From Scytonema hofmannii PCC 7110 (lineage in GTDB: Bacteria; Cyanobacteriota; Cyanobacteriia; Cyanobacteriales; Nostocaceae), in contig NZ_KQ976354.1 of NCBI RefSeq assembly GCF_000346485.2, positions 5,352,233 to 5,416,232 of the forward strand: a stretch of 64,000 nt of DNA, given 5' to 3'. Numbering within the stretch: position 1 is the stretch's first letter; the number at the start of each line of letters is the position of its first letter. Under the pieces are notes generated by a model. That model had not been told where the DNA came from. It saw only the letters and a list, made by a program, of their open reading frames with translations, and did no database searches. The position numbers were made by a program, and so were the translations under genes. This document shows, piece after piece, positions 63,522 through 64,000 of the stretch.

Positions 63522-64000
63522 TTGAGGCGAATAGAATTCGCGGCTATACAAACAAAGTCCGCCTTCGCGGACTAACCGGAAAACAAAGTTTCAAATTTTC
63601 TTTTGGTCTTTTGTGATTCTTGAGACTCTTGTGATTCTTACTCTTGTGATTCTTGAAAAGATTGTAGCTCTTCTGGTATGAGCGTCCCCGCCCGTACTGA
63701 CCAAAAATGCTTCCTGTGGAAATGCCAGTTAAAATTACAATTTCTGAGAACTTTTTATTAGAATATATGTTCTGTATAGCAATTGAATTATGACCGCCAA
63801 ACCTGAAAGAGCCGATAATGATTCACCGTGGAAAGAAATTTTAGAAGCATACTTTCCCCAAGCCATGCAATTTTTCTTTCCAGAAATAGCAGTATTAATT
63901 AACTGGGAACGTCCCCACGAATTTCTAGATAAGGAATTTCAGCAAATCGCACGTGATGCAAAACAAGGTAGGCGATATGCAGATAAATTAGTCAAAGTCT
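63474..64000. repeat. tandem duplication, unit 2 (cut by window end)
   Basis: Matches 62006-62518 with about a dozen mismatches and one 15-bp insertion (an extra 'CTTGTGATTCTTA' unit near 63636). Confidence 0.9.
63790..64000 (+). CDS. second Rpn-family nuclease copy (3' end outside window)
   Basis: Begins Met-Thr-Ala-Lys-Pro-Glu-Arg-Ala and is then almost identical to residues 8-70 of the gene at 62307 ('NDSPWKEILEAYFPQAMQF'); the first five differing residues and a Tyr-Val to Tyr-Ala change set them apart. The frame runs off the window. Confidence 0.8.
   Translation, partial: MTAKPERADNDSPWKEILEAYFPQAMQFFFPEIAVLINWERPHEFLDKEFQQIARDAKQGRRYADKLVKV

Overview
The window looks like a chromosomal segment of a filamentous, probably heterocyst-forming (Nostocales-type) cyanobacterium. 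The reasons are many HIP1 octamers (GCGATCGC), the dark-operative protochlorophyllide reductase genes chlL and chlN with the cyanobacterial DUF5331 gene between them, a GUN4 domain, DevBCA-type exporter genes, abundant Uma2, Rpn/DUF4351 and DUF433 families, and dense period-7 tandem repeats. No rRNA, tRNA, CRISPR array or intact transposase was seen.

Layout. 1-11.3 kb: the 3' end of a DevC-type permease and a DevA-type ATPase, a small signal-peptide protein with a Cys-rich segment, and a three-domain (lyase-like/kinase/LanC) lanthionine synthetase. Together these look like a lanthipeptide cluster. A very long caspase-STAND protein with 14 WD40 repeats and a small secreted protein follow. 11.7-20.2 kb: a conflict/signalling region with a decayed Uma2 gene, an EAD1-like/CHAT/GUN4 fusion, a ribbon-helix-helix protein, a giant TPR-ATPase and a companion ATPase. 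20.4-37 kb: a hopanoid island (hpnG, hpnA, hpnH, a GT21-type transferase, a GT2, hpnP, a GT39-type transferase, hpnI, hpnJ) followed by a SyrD/PvdE-type exporter and a squalene/phytoene synthase. It would make and decorate bacteriohopanepolyols, including 2-methylhopanoids; squalene-hopene cyclase and hpnK are not in the window.

37.7-43.5 kb: a small Trp-rich protein, chlL-DUF5331-chlN and an aromatic amino acid permease. 43.7-47.9 kb: a decayed accessory island with a toxin-tail-like/putative immunity pair, an SNF2-type helicase remnant interrupted by a MITE with a perfect target duplication, Rpn nuclease genes, and a frameshifted DUF6079-like remnant carrying another small inverted-repeat element. 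47.8-56.2 kb: a minus-strand glycan/glycolipid cluster (GT2, GT4, histidine phosphatase, MsbA-like ABC exporter, two GT28-like transferases, a possible UDP-glucose dehydrogenase remnant). 56.5-59.4 kb: histidine kinase, OmpR-type regulator and stand-alone receiver. 59.6-62 kb: creatininase-like hydrolase, polyphosphate-glucokinase-like ROK kinase and a coiled-coil CHAT protein. 62-64 kb: an Rpn nuclease gene in a tandem duplication of about 1.47 kb that runs off the window.

Intergenic DNA is full of small repeats: three copies of a 'GATCCCCGACTTC' hairpin, heptamer arrays at eight or more loci, and several MITE-like elements with inverted ends. All functions come from motif recognition in the translated sequence; no database search was run.
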